From positions 1-64,000 of the forward strand of contig CAVSND010000025.1 in NCBI GenBank assembly GCA_963729215.1: a stretch of DNA of 64,000 nucleotides. The letters are read 5' to 3'. Both the position numbers and the translations under genes were made by a program. Of this stretch, positions 17,822-28,407 are shown one piece after another (the stretch's first letter is position 1; each line of letters starts with the position of its first letter). The notes beneath the pieces were generated by a model. The model was given only the letters and a program-made list of their open reading frames with translations. It ran no database searches and was not told where the DNA came from. This stretch comes from CAVQJU01 sp963729215. Lineage in GTDB: Bacteria; Acidobacteriota; Vicinamibacteria; Vicinamibacterales; CAVVIG01.

Positions 17822-17932
17822 GTCCCTCGAAGGTTGCCCCCCCTGCACCAATGCCTTGAGTGATGTGGCCGAATTTCATGCTGCCCGCCGGTCGGACACG
17901 CGCCTCGCTTGCGTTGCGTGCATTCGGCGCCA

Positions 17933-18385
17933 CTAAGCCCCGAACTGCCGCAGATGATGGTCCAGATGTTTGTACATCAACGTCGCCCATTCCTCCGGCG
18001 TGAGCCGCCCGAAGAAACTATGCGGATGCGTTGTACACCCCGCCGGCCCCGCCGCGGCGAACCGGTCGATCAAGCCGCGCAGCCGCTCCCGTTCCGTGCC
18101 CAGGTCTCGCGCATCCTGCACCACAAGATCCTTCGCCGTCGGCGAATTCCGGCGCATCGGTGCGTCGTTCCCCAGCACCATCGGCTTCACCATCCGCCCC
18201 ATGATCCGCCCCAGCCACATCCGCGGCGGAATCCTGTCGCCTACCGCCCACTCCAGTCCCAGTGCGCAATGCGCCAGCGCCTGCGCGGGATTCATCGTGC
18301 CCCACAACGCTGCACTCCCCGGCCGCAGCTGCGCCATCCGCGCCTGCACTTCTTCCACCCTCGCCGTGTCAAAGAGATGTTTCAT
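17933..18385 (-). CDS. DUF1569 / DinB-like protein
   Basis: A 150-residue helical protein. The opening MKHLFD, the NPAQALAHCALGLEWAVGD segment and the end EEWATLMYKHLDHHLRQFG match DUF1569, a DinB-fold family with metal-binding His residues (H in ALAHC, and the HLDHHL cluster). Members are thought to be metal-dependent enzymes, possibly thiol-dependent transferases, without a defined reaction. Solitary gene. Confidence 0.8.
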   Translation of the reverse strand: MKHLFDTARVEEVQARMAQLRPGSAALWGTMNPAQALAHCALGLEWAVGDRIPPRMWLGRIMGRMVKPMVLGNDAPMRRNSPTAKDLVVQDARDLGTERERLRGLIDRFAAAGPAGCTTHPHSFFGRLTPEEWATLMYKHLDHHLRQFGA

Positions 18386-18780
18386 CTGGACACATCCTCA
18401 CAATCATTTGCATTCAGGGCAAGCGATTCTACGATCGGTCCGCGCGAACGTCGGGTGCGCTCGAACTCTGGCCGAAGCCTCCACATAACTAGTCCGCTGC
18501 ACGTCGTGGCGCTGTAGAAAACGTAATCGACACGCGAAAAGTGCACGTCGTTCACGCGACGATCGCCATCTCGAGCCTCAACGTGCGTCATACGTCGCTG
18601 ACGATAGTGCGCTCGAGCAGACATCATCGTAATGCTGGCAGGCCTTACAAAACAGTCGAGGTCCGGTGGAAAAATCGTCCAACTCGTTCACTGGCGCGTT
18701 CTTGCGGCATCTCCTTTTCGGGGCGTGCATCTTGCTGAACGTTCGAACACCGACGCGTCCGACGCATATCTCCGTCGTCG
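18386..18780. other. Intergenic region upstream of the giant repeat protein
   Basis: No gene, terminator or clear promoter is seen in these 395 bases. The short open frames here do not show protein-like composition. Confidence 0.4.
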
Positions 18781-21700
18781 ATGGCGCGCGTCCAACTCAT
18801 GCTGCAGCAGTCGACACCTTCAATGACGTGTGCGCCCCGCCAATCAGCGTTTTCGCGGGCTCGTATCTTTTGTGTGTTTGTGATTGCGGTCCTGCTCGGG
18901 ACCGCGTCGGCCCAGGCAGCGACGACGCTTGTCTGGGATCCGAATCCAGAACCGGATATCGCAGGCTACAAGGTGTCGTACGGGACGCAGACCGGCGTCT
19001 ATACCACGACGATCGATGTTGGGAATGTCACGAGTTGGCCGGTGACGAGCCTGACGCCAGGCCAGCGGTACTTTCTCGCCGTTCGAGCGTACAACACGGC
19101 GTTGCTGGTCAGCCCGTACTCGGCTGAGGTCGTCTACGACGCACCACCCATCGCGCCGGGCCTCACCAGCGTGTCGCCGACGAGCGGGCCGGTCGGCACC
19201 GTGGTCACGATCACGGGGACGAATCTTGGCGCGACCCAGGGGAGCAGCACGGTCAGGTTCAACGGCACGGCGGCGACGCCGACGAGCTGGTCAGCGACGA
19301 GCATCGCCGTCCCGGTCCCGATGGGCGCGACGACCGGCAACGTCGTCGTGACGGTCGGCGGCCTCGCGAGTAACGCGCTGACCTACACGGTGACCGCGCC
19401 GAACCTCACCAGCCTGTCGCCGACGAGCGGACCGGTGGGGACCGCGGTGACGATCACGGGAACGAATTTCGCGGCGACCCAGGGCAGCAGCACGGTGAAG
19501 TTCAACGGGACGACGGCGACGCCGACGAGTTGGTCGGCGACGAGCATCGCCGTCCCGGTCCCGATGGGCGCGACGACCGGCAACGTCGTCGTGACGGTCG
19601 GCGGCCTTGCGAGTAACGCGCTGACTTACACGGTAACCGCGCCGACCCTTACCAGCCTGTCGCCGACGAGTGGGCCGGTGGGCACCGCGGTCACGATCAC
19701 GGGGACGAATTTCGGCGCGACGCAGGGGAGCAGCACGGTCAGGTTCAACGGCACGGCGGCGACGCCGACCAGCTGGTCGGCGACCAGCATCGCGGTCCCG
19801 GTCCCGACGGGCGCGACAACCGGCAACGTCATCGTCACGGTGGGCGGCCTGGCGAGCAATGCGCTGACGTACACGGTGCCGGTAGCCCCGACGTTGACGA
19901 GCCTGACGCCGACGAGCGGGCCGGTGGGCACGGCGGTCACGATCACGGGCGACGAATTTCGGCGCGACGCAGGGGAGCAGCACGGTCAGGTTCAACGGCA
20001 CGGCGGCGACGCCGACCAGCTGGTCGGCGACCAGCATCGCCGTCCCGGTCCCGACGGGCGCGACAACCGGCAACGTCATCGTCACGGTGGGCGGCCTGGC
20101 GAGCAATGCGCTGACCTACACGGTCACGACGGCGCCGACGTTGACGAGCCTGTCGCCGACGAGCGGGCCGGTGGGCACCGCCGTCACGATCACGGGCACG
20201 AATTTCGGCGCGACCCGCGGCACCAGCACGGTCACGTTCAACGGCACGGCGGCGACGCCGACCAGCTGGTCGGCGACGAGCATCGCCGTCCCGGTCCCGA
20301 CGGGCGCGACGACCGGCTCCGTCGTCGTCACGGTCGGCGGCCTCGCGAGCAATGCGCTGACCTACACGGTCACCACTGCCCCGACGCTGACGAGCCTGTC
20401 GCCGACGAGCGGGCCGGTGGGCACCGCCGTCACGATCACGGGCACCAATTTCGGCGCGACGCAGGGCACCAGCACGGTCACGTTCAACGGCACGGCGGCG
20501 ACGCCGACGAGCTGGTCGGCGACGAGCATCGCCGTCCCGGTCCCGACGGGCGCGACGACCGGCACCGTCGTCGTGACGGTCGGCGGCCTCGCGAGCAATG
20601 CGCTGACCTACACGGTCACCACTGCCCCGACGCTGACGAGCCTGTCGCCGACGAGCGGGCCGGTGGGCACCGCCGTCACGATCACGGGCACCAATTTCGG
20701 CGCGACCCGCGGCACCAGCACGGTCACGTTCAACGGCACGGCGGCGACGCCGACGAGCTGGTCGGCGACGAGCATCGCCGTCCCGGTCCCGACGGGCGCG
20801 ACGACCGGCACCGTCGTCGTGACGGTCGGCGGCCTCGCGAGCAATGCGCTGACCTACACGGTCACGACCGCGCCGACGCTGACGAGCCTGTCGCCGACGA
20901 GCGGGCCGGTCGGCACCGCCGTCACGATCACGGGCACCAATTTCGGGGCGACGCCGCGGCACCAGCACGGTCACGTTCAACGGCACGGCGGCGACGCCGA
21001 CGAGCTGGTCGGCGACGAGCATCGCCGTCCCGGTCCCGACGGGCGCGACGACCGGCACCGTCGTCGTGACGGTCGGCGGCCTCGCGAGCAATGCGCTGAC
21101 CTACACGGTCACGACTGCCCCGACGCTGACGAGCCTGTCGCCGACGAGCGGGCCGGTGGGCACCGCCGTCACGATCACGGGCACCAACTTCGGCGCGACC
21201 CACGGCACCAGCACGGTCACGTTCAACGGCACGGCGGCCACGCCGACGACCTGGTCGGCGACGAGCATCGCCGTCCCGGTCCCAACGGGCGCGACGACCG
21301 GTTCCGTCGTCGTGACGGTCGGCGGCCTGGCGAGCAATGCGCTGTCGTACACCGTCACGACCGCGCCGAGCGCTGACCAGCCTGTCGCCGACCAGTGGGC
21401 CCGTCGGCACCGCCGTCACGATCACGGGCACCAATTTCGGGGCGACGCGCGGCACCAGCACCGTCACATTCAACGGCACGGCCGCGACGCCGACGACCTG
21501 GTCGGCGACGAGCATCGCCGTCCCGGTCCCGACGGGCGCGACAACCGGCTCCGTCGTGGTGACGGTCGGCGGCCTCGCCAGCAATGCGCTGACCTACACG
21601 GTCACCACAGCCCCGACCCTGACGAGCCTGTCGCCGACGAGCGGGCCGGTGGGCACCGCCGTCACGATCACGGGCACCAATTTCGGGGCGACGCAGGGCA

Positions 21701-24700
21701 GCAGCACGGTCACATTCAACGGCACGGCCGCCACGCCGACGAGCTGGTCGGCGACGAGCATCGCGGTCCCGGTTCCGACGGGCGCGACGACGGGTAATCG
21801 TCGTCGTGACGGTCGGCGGCCTGGCGAGCAATGCGCTGACCTACACGGTGACCGCGGCGCCGACGTTGACGAGCCTGTCGCCGACGAGCGGGCCGGTGGG
21901 CACCGCCGTCACGATCACGGGCACCAATTTCGGGGCGACGCACGGCACCAGCACGGTCACGTTCAACGGCACGGCGGCGACGCCGACGACCTGGTCGGCG
22001 ACGAGCATCGCCGTCCCGGTTCCGACGGGCGCGACAACCGGCTCCGTCGTCGTGACGGTCGGCGGCCTCGCGAGCAACGCGCTGACCTACACGGTCGACC
22101 GCGGCGCCGACGCTGACGAGCCTGTCGCCGACGAGCGGGCCGGTGGGCACCGCCGTCACGATCACGGGCACCAACTTCGGGGCGACCCGCGGCACCAGCA
22201 CGGTCACATTCAACGGCACGGCCGCCACGCCGACGACCTGGTCGGCGACGAGCATCGCCGTCCCGGTCCCGACGGGCGCGACGACGGGTAATGTCGTCGT
22301 GACGGTCGGCGGCCTGGCGAGCAACGCGCTGACCTACACGGTGACCGCGGCGCCGACGCTGACGAGCCTGTCGCCGACGAGCGGGCCGGTGGGCACCGCC
22401 GTCACGATCACGGGCACCAATTTCGGGGCGACCCGCGGCACCAGCACGGTCACGTTCAACGGCACGGCCGCCACGCCGACGACCTGGTCGGCCACGAGTA
22501 TCGCCGTCCCGGTTCCGACGGGCGCGACGACGGGCTCCGTCGTCGTGACGGTCGGCGGCCTCGCGAGCAACGCGCTGTCGTACACCGTCACGACCGCGGC
22601 GCCGACGCTGACGAGCCTGTCGCCGACGAGCGGGCCGGTGGGCACCACCGTCACGATCACGGGCACCAACTTCGGCGCAACCCGCGGCACCAGCACGGTC
22701 ACGTTCAACGGCACGGCGGCCACGCCGACGACCTGGTCGGCGACGAGCATCGCCGTCCCGGTTCCGACGGGCGCGACGACCGGCTACGTCGTCGTGACGG
22801 TCGGCGGCCTGGCGAGCAATGCGCTGACCTACACGGTCACGACCGCGCCCGACGCTGACGAGCCTGTCGCCGACGAGCGGGCCGGTCGGCACCGCCGTCA
22901 CGATCGCGGGCACCAATTTCGGGGCGACGCGCGGCACCAGCACGGTCACATTCAACGGCACGGCGGCGACGCCGACGACCTGGTCGGCGACGAGCATCGC
23001 CGTCCCGGTCCCGACGGGCGCGACGACGGGTAATCGTCGTCGTGACGGTCGGCGGCCTGGCGAGCAACGCGCTGACCTACACGGTCACCGCGGCGCCGAC
23101 GCTGACGAGCCTGTCGCCGACGAGCGGGCCGGTGGGCACCGCCGTCACGATCACGGGCACCAATTTCGGGGCGACCCGCGGCACCAGCACGGTCACGTTC
23201 AACGGCACGGCGGCCACGCCGACGACCTGGTCGGCGACGAGCATCGCCGTCCCGGTCCCGACGGGCGCGACGACGGGCAACGTCGTCGTGACGGTCGGCG
23301 GCCTGGCGAGCAATGCCCTCGCGTACACGGTGACGACGGGAGCAACCACCGTGACGGCGAGTCCGTCGTCGGTTGCTGCTGGCGACAACCTCGCTGTCAC
23401 GTGGCAGAACATCTCCACCCCGAGTGCGACTGATTGGCTGGCGGTGGCCCCCGTGGGCGCAGCAGATGCCACTTATGTCCTGTGGAACTACACGACTGGC
23501 AGCGCCAGCGGAACCGTTTGGATGTTGCTGCCTGCGGGGATTGCGGCCGGCAACTACGAGGTGCGGCTGTACTCCAACAACACGTCGAATCGCCTAGCCG
23601 TGAGCGCCCCTGTCACCGTGAGGCCTGCCGGGCCCAGTCTCACTGCGAGTCCGGCGGTTGTCGCTCCCGGCGGGAAACTGGCCGCGGCCTGGCAAGGCAT
23701 CACGGCGCCGACACTTCTCGATTGGCTGGGCCTGTACTCCGTGGGCGCGCCGGATTCCGCTTACCTGACGCGCTTCAACAGCGGCGGTCGCGCGACCGAC
23801 AGCGGGCTGACTACCGTTCCGGGCACTGTCGCGGACGGCGCGTACGAACTGCGTCTGTTTGCCAACAACTCGATGACGCGGCTGGCGGTCAGCAACAGCT
23901 TCAACGTTGCTGCCGGGCCCGGTCTCTCGGCGAACGCCACAATCGTTGCGCCGGGTACCACACTCAGCTTTACCTGGGCCGGCATTGCCGCACCAGGCGC
24001 GACTGATTCTGTGGCCCTGTTCCCGGTCGGCGCGTCCGACGCCAGCTATGTCGCGTCGCGCAATACGACGGGTGCGGCAGCCGGCAGCCTCGGTCTCTCG
24101 ATCCCCTCGACGGTGGCCGCGGGAACCTACGAACTCCGCCTGTTCCAAAACGGTTCGCAGCGCCGTGCCGTCAGCAACAGCTTCAACATCGGGCCAACCG
24201 TATCCGTGACGCCGTCGCCGGTTGCACCTGGCGGGACGATCACGGTCACATGGGCGGGCATTGCCACCCCGACCGCGACAGATTGGATCGCCCTTGTGCC
24301 GATCAACGCGGCCGAGCAGACGTATGTCGCGTGGACGAATCTCAATGGCCAGGCCAGCGGTAGCATGCTCTACGTAATTCCGTCGGCGACTGCCGCCGGC
24401 ACCTACGAGCTGCGGCTGTACGCCAACGGTGTCTGGCAGCGGCTCGGCGTCAGCAACACGTTCACTGTCAGTTCCGCGGCGCCGATGCTTTCCGCGAGCC
24501 CGGCGATTGTCACACCGACCGGCAACCTGACCGTCGCATGGGCGGGAATCGTCACGCCCACCGTTACCGATTGGGTTGGGGCATACGCCGTGGGCACCGC
24601 CGATACCAACTACGCGGCACGCGTCAACACCACGGGCCAGTCCAGCGGAACCACTGCGCTGGCGCTTCCCGGTATCGCTGCCGGCGCCTACGAGCTGCGC

Positions 24701-25333
24701 CTCTTTGCCAACAACAGCTTCACGCGGCTGGCCGTGAGCAACGGCTTTACCGTGGCGGCGGGTCCCACGCTGTCGGCGAGTCCCACGACCGTTAACCAGG
24801 GCAGTTCGGTTACCGCGACGTGGGCCGGCATTGCCGCTCCGACGACAGCGGATTGGGTCGCCATCGTTCCCGTCAACAGCCCCGACAACAGTTCCGTGGC
24901 GTGGACGTACACCAACGGCATGTCGGCCGGTTCCCTCTCCCTTTTCGTCCCCACCTCGGTTCCCGCGGGCACTTACGAACTCCGCCTCTATGCCAACAAC
25001 ACCCAGACGCAGCTGGCCGTCAGCAACAGCTTCGCGGTGACTGGAAGCACCAGCGTCTCGGCGAGTCCGTCGACGGTTGCCCGGGGCGGTACGCTCGGCG
25101 TCACGTGGGTTGGCATTCCGGCGCCGACAGGCACCGATTGGGTGGCCTTGACTGCCGTCGGAACCGCCGACATCTATTACACCGCCTTTGCCTATACCAA
25201 CGGCGCGGCCGCCGGTTCCCTATCCATTCAGGTCCCGGCCGGGGCCGCGCCAGGGCAGTACGAGATTCGCGTCTACGCCCAGGGAACGTATCAACGACTC
25301 GCGACGAGCAGCCCGATCACCGTGACCCCGTAG
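18781..25333 (+). CDS. Giant secreted IPT/TIG-repeat surface protein (frame broken seven times)
   Basis: A reconstructed product of about 2,181 residues; ATG 18823 is a likely alternative start placing a signal peptide (IFCVFVIAVLLGTASAQA) at the N-terminus. The order is signal, one FN3 domain (residues ~45-120), 17 IPT/TIG repeats of 81-82 residues, then 7 repeats of about 93 residues. Seven single-base insertions (near 19950, 20954, 21370, 21799, 22096, 22850 and 23035) break the frame, all inside the IPT tract. Removing exactly seven restores one continuous frame. IPT domains are Ig-like folds common in adhesins and carbohydrate-binding surface proteins. No LPxTG or autotransporter end is seen, so the anchoring mode is unknown. 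Confidence 0.8.
19147..23335 (+). repeat. 17 tandem IPT/TIG-encoding units (243-246 bp)
   Basis: Units begin with the codons for LTSLSPTSGPVGT and repeat every 243 bp at first, then 246 bp. Neighbouring units are almost identical at the DNA level. The main differences are TSW/TTW, GSST/GTST and the residue after ATTG. Such identity favours unequal recombination and is hard to assemble correctly. Confidence 0.85.
23336..25333 (+). repeat. Seven ~93-residue C-terminal beta-domain repeats
   Basis: Each unit follows the pattern 'S-x-S-P-x-x-V-x-x-G ... W-x-x-I-x-x-P-x-x-x-D-W-x-x-L-x-x-V-x-x-x-D ... G-x-Y-E-L-R-L-Y-x-N-N ... R-L-A-V-S-N'. Unlike the IPT tract the units are diverged and the frame is intact. 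The fold is probably Ig-like. The DW...Y.LR layout recalls SKICH-like domains, but I do not assert homology. Confidence 0.7.
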
Positions 25334-25489
25334 CGATCATCAGCACCGCGGTAGCGCAAGCAGCCCCTCCTACCGTCCTCACCGGCGGCACTGCGCCAAC
25401 CGGGTTGGCGCTGGACTGTTGTACTGGGTAAGCTGCGGGAATTACACTCTCCCTCGCCCACCTCACCACCACCCGACCGCGGAGGTTCT

Positions 25490-25876
25490 ATGAAGCGAGT
25501 CACCGGCATTGGCGGCATCTTCTTCAAAGCCAAAGACGCCCCGGCACTACAGGCCTGGTACAAGCGGCACCTCGGAATCGATGTCCAGTCGTGGGGTGGC
25601 GCGGCCTTCACCTGGGCCGACGGTGAAGGCAGGCCCATCGCCGGAACAACCGCCTGGTCGATCGCTTCGGCGAAGAGCGACCAATTTGCGCCCGGCACTG
25701 CAACGTTCATGGTCAGCTACCGGGTGGAGGATCTCCACGCCATGGTCAGAGTCTTACGCGAGGAAGGCTGCAACGTCCTCGAGAAGATCGACGATTCCGA
25801 ATACGGGAAGTTTGCCTGGGTCATCGATCCGGAAGGAAACAAGTTAGAACTCTGGCAACCGCCTGCCGGCCAATGA
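25490..25876 (+). CDS. VOC-superfamily (glyoxalase/bleomycin-resistance-like) protein
   Basis: A 128-residue single-domain protein with the beta-alpha-beta-beta-beta vicinal-oxygen-chelate pattern: opening GIGGIFFKAKDAPALQAWY, middle TFMVSYRVEDLHAMVRVLRE, closing WVIDPEGNKLELWQP with the conserved D-P-x-G-N-x-x-E-L-W ligand motif. Such proteins bind a metal with paired His/Glu. The specific reaction (isomerase, dioxygenase or resistance) cannot be told. A GGAGG lies before the ATG. Confidence 0.85.
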   Translation: MKRVTGIGGIFFKAKDAPALQAWYKRHLGIDVQSWGGAAFTWADGEGRPIAGTTAWSIASAKSDQFAPGTATFMVSYRVEDLHAMVRVLREEGCNVLEKIDDSEYGKFAWVIDPEGNKLELWQPPAGQ

Positions 25877-25951
25877 TCGGAGCAGTCGGCGGACTCAAGG
25901 GTGACAGTGTGCTGGCACTCTCGCGACCTTCGCGGGTTAAATTAGTCATCA

Positions 25952-26317
25952 ATGCCGATCAGCACCGTACAGCACGAGCGCGCGAACATCTATCGACTGG
26001 ACGTGAGCGGGCGATTGGGCAAGCCCGAGTTCGATCGCAGCCTGGAGTCGGCCGCGGCGGAGATCCGCCGCCTCGGTCCCATCAAGCTGCTCTTTGTGCT
26101 GTCGCAGTTCGAGGGCTGGGAACAGAATCCGAACTGGGGCGACCTGACCTTCTACGTGAACTACGGCGACTCAATCGAGCGCATCGCCATCGTCGGCGAC
26201 GAAAAGTGGCGAAACGAGACGCTGATGTTCGCGTCCGCGGACCTGCGCCGCGCGCCCGTTGAATTTTTCTCCTCGCAGAACGCGCTCGCCGAGGCGCACG
26301 CCTGGCTGGCCGCGTAA
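25952..26317 (+). CDS. STAS/SpoIIAA-like protein
   Basis: A 121-residue cytoplasmic protein fitting the SpoIIAA-like (STAS-fold) family: N-terminal strand YRLDVSGRLGKPEF, an amphipathic helix, strand IKLLFVLSQFEGWE, then IERIAIVGDEKWRNET and the FFSSQNALAEAHAWL ending typical of this group. The partner-switching Ser is not evident. Members have been proposed to bind lipids or small molecules. It converges on the PQQ gene downstream. Confidence 0.75.
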   Translation: MPISTVQHERANIYRLDVSGRLGKPEFDRSLESAAAEIRRLGPIKLLFVLSQFEGWEQNPNWGDLTFYVNYGDSIERIAIVGDEKWRNETLMFASADLRRAPVEFFSSQNALAEAHAWLAA

Positions 26318-26337
26318 CGAGCGTTCCGAAACCGGCG

Positions 26338-26353
26338 CGCTGAACGTTCAGCG
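26338..26353. terminator. 16-bp perfect palindrome between convergent genes
   Basis: CGCTGAACGTTCAGCG is self-complementary. It sits at the junction of two convergent genes and overlaps the last codons of the minus-strand one. No T-run, so a bidirectional terminator role is only possible. Confidence 0.35.
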
Positions 26354-28357
26354 AGCCGAGCGCGGTTCCACAGGCAGCGCGAACGCGAGGATGCTCGGGC
26401 CGGACGCCACGGCCACGAATTGACGGTTGTCGAACTGGTAGGTCATCGGCGACGACTTCCACACCTGGCTGGTCTGGAAGCTCCACAGCCGCTTGCCTGA
26501 ACGCGCATCCGCCGCAGCGAACGCCCCGCTGTCGTCACAGAAAAACACGACGTCGCCTGCCGTGCTGAGGACGCCGCCCCACGAGTCCACGGCGCCAAAC
26601 TGCGGCAACTCCCAGGCGACCTTTCCCGTCTGGATGTCGATCGCTCGCAGCACACGCTGCGCGGGCTCGGGCGCGGCGGCAAACGTGCCGCCCATGAAGC
26701 TCTTGCCAGGCTCCCATGGCTGGTCCACGCGCGTGAAGATGCCGCACTTGTCGTTGGTCTGCGCGTAGAAAAGGCCGGTTCGCGGACTGAAGGACGCCGA
26801 GTACCAGTTCGACGCGCCTTCGAGCGACGGGCACACCCGGCGCCCTTCCCTGGTCGGCTCCATGCCGGGCACGACGATGGGATGGCCCTCAGGCGTCAGG
26901 CCGGATGCCCACGTCACGTTCTTCACGTACTGCGTGCCGAGGAGATACTCGCCCGTCGTGCGATCCAGCACATAGAAGTAGCCGTTGCGGTTGGCCTGCA
27001 CGAGCAGTTTGCGCGGCCTCCCCTGCCAGACCGCGTCGATGAGCACGAGCGGCTGCTGCGCGTCGTAGTCGTGCACGTCGTGGGGCGTGAACTGGAAGTG
27101 CCACTTGCGGCGGCCCGTCTTCACGTCGAGCGCCACGACCGAATCCGAATAGAGATTGTCGCCCTGCCGCTCGTCGCCGATCATGTCCGGGCCGGGATTT
27201 CCGATCGCCCAATACAGCGTGCCGAGCTCCGGGTCGTAGCTGCCGGTCATCCACGTCGCGGATCCGGGGTGATCGATCGCCGCCCCTTTCCACGTCTCGG
27301 CGCCCGGCTCCCCGCGGGCGGGCACCGCCCAGAACCGCCAGACCTCCTTGCCGGTCGCCTGATCGAACGCGGCCACGAACCCGCGCACGCCTTCGTCGCC
27401 TCCCGCAATCCCGGAGATGACGAGGTTGTCCACTATCAAGGGAGCTCCGGTGCCGTTGTAGTTCTGCCGCCAGTCGGCCATCTCGGTTTCCCACAGCAGC
27501 GCGCCGGTGGCCTTGTTGAGGGCGACGAGATGGGCGTGGTCGGTCGTGACGAACACGCGGTCCCCGCCGACGGCCACGCCGCGATTCACGCCGCGCGCGG
27601 CCACACCGGCCAGGCCTCTCGTCCTGGGACGCCGATAGTTCCAGATCTGTCGGCCGCTGCCCGCATCGAGCGCGTAGAAATCGTTGGCCGAGGTCACATA
27701 CATCACGCCGCCCGCCACGACCGGCGTGACCTGCAGCTGCGCGGCGTTGGGCAGCGTAAACACCCATTGCGGGGCAAGGCGCCCGACGTTGGCGGCGGTG
27801 ATGCCGGCGAGCGGACTGTATCGATTGCCGGTCGGCTGTCCGTTATAGGCGGGCCATTCCGCCTGCGACGTCACCTCGCGGTACCGGCCTCCGGCCGCCT
27901 CGCGAAGCAGGTGCACCGCGCGGTCGTCGCCGAGGAGCTGCATCTCGCCGTGGCTTTGATTGAGGACGATGCCTTCGAGCGTCCGGCCCGACACGCTCAC
28001 GCTCGCTCGACGGGGCCCTGCATTGGTGCGCGGACGGAGGGTTCGCAGGAACGGCACCAGATCGGTGATCTCGGTCCGCGCAAGAGACGAAAAGGCGGGC
28101 ATCCCAGAGCCGGGTATGCCTTCGCGAATCACCGCTTCGAGATCCTGATCGGTGCGCAGTGGTATGCGGGCAACAATCGAGGGGCCCAGTTCGCCGCCGC
28201 CCCCTTCGGTCCCATGACAATTGGCACAGCGGCTGGCAAAGACCCGGCGCCCCGCCTCCACGTCCTGGGCCTGGGCGGACGAGGCCACGACACCGAGCAA
28301 CACGCACGAGCGCGCAACCGCCGACAGCGCGCCTCGCGCGGTGAGAGTGTTCGACAT
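26348..28357 (-). CDS. Cytochrome c - PQQ-dependent dehydrogenase
   Basis: A 669-residue periplasmic protein. The signal peptide ends near ASSAQA. A c-type cytochrome occupies about residues 30-110 with heme motif CANCH and a Met axial ligand candidate in GSGMPAF. The quinoprotein beta-propeller begins at about residue 160 (NRYSPLAGITAANVGRLAPQW) and continues through repeats such as LYWAIGNPGPDM to the end. It should oxidise an alcohol or sugar in the periplasm and pass electrons to its own heme. The heme domain is N-terminal, the reverse of most quinohemoprotein alcohol dehydrogenases. No PQQ synthesis genes are nearby. Confidence 0.85.
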   Translation of the reverse strand: MSNTLTARGALSAVARSCVLLGVVASSAQAQDVEAGRRVFASRCANCHGTEGGGGELGPSIVARIPLRTDQDLEAVIREGIPGSGMPAFSSLARTEITDLVPFLRTLRPRTNAGPRRASVSVSGRTLEGIVLNQSHGEMQLLGDDRAVHLLREAAGGRYREVTSQAEWPAYNGQPTGNRYSPLAGITAANVGRLAPQWVFTLPNAAQLQVTPVVAGGVMYVTSANDFYALDAGSGRQIWNYRRPRTRGLAGVAARGVNRGVAVGGDRVFVTTDHAHLVALNKATGALLWETEMADWRQNYNGTGAPLIVDNLVISGIAGGDEGVRGFVAAFDQATGKEVWRFWAVPARGEPGAETWKGAAIDHPGSATWMTGSYDPELGTLYWAIGNPGPDMIGDERQGDNLYSDSVVALDVKTGRRKWHFQFTPHDVHDYDAQQPLVLIDAVWQGRPRKLLVQANRNGYFYVLDRTTGEYLLGTQYVKNVTWASGLTPEGHPIVVPGMEPTREGRRVCPSLEGASNWYSASFSPRTGLFYAQTNDKCGIFTRVDQPWEPGKSFMGGTFAAAPEPAQRVLRAIDIQTGKVAWELPQFGAVDSWGGVLSTAGDVVFFCDDSGAFAAADARSGKRLWSFQTSQVWKSSPMTYQFDNRQFVAVASGPSILAFALPVEPRSAR

Positions 28358-28370
28358 GGCGCCTACTCTA

Positions 28371-28407
28371 GCAGGCTGCTGAAGACATGCAGCCTGATGC
28401 GTTCACG
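28371..28407 (-). repeat. Heptamer/hairpin element, family 2 (minimal copy)
   Basis: CAGGCTGC (28372-28379) pairs with GCAGCCTG (28389-28396). On the minus strand it reads as the conserved hairpin end of the family-2 elements at 34.4, 42.3, 47.2, 54.0 and 56.8 kb. The heptamer array is missing. It sits between two genes, where it could also terminate transcription. Confidence 0.6.

Noticed and set aside
19291..22997. Long Arg/Asp-rich open frames on the minus strand of the IPT tract
   Set aside because: They are periodic products of reading the tandem repeats in other frames and show no protein-like features of their own.
19147..23335. CRISPR or satellite array
   Set aside because: Units of 243-246 bp are contiguous, coding and without spacers.
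18781..25333. Programmed frameshifting or phase variation as the cause of the seven breaks
   Set aside because: Breaks occur at different positions of the unit and without a repeated slippery site, and the same insertion bias appears in non-repetitive genes elsewhere in the window.
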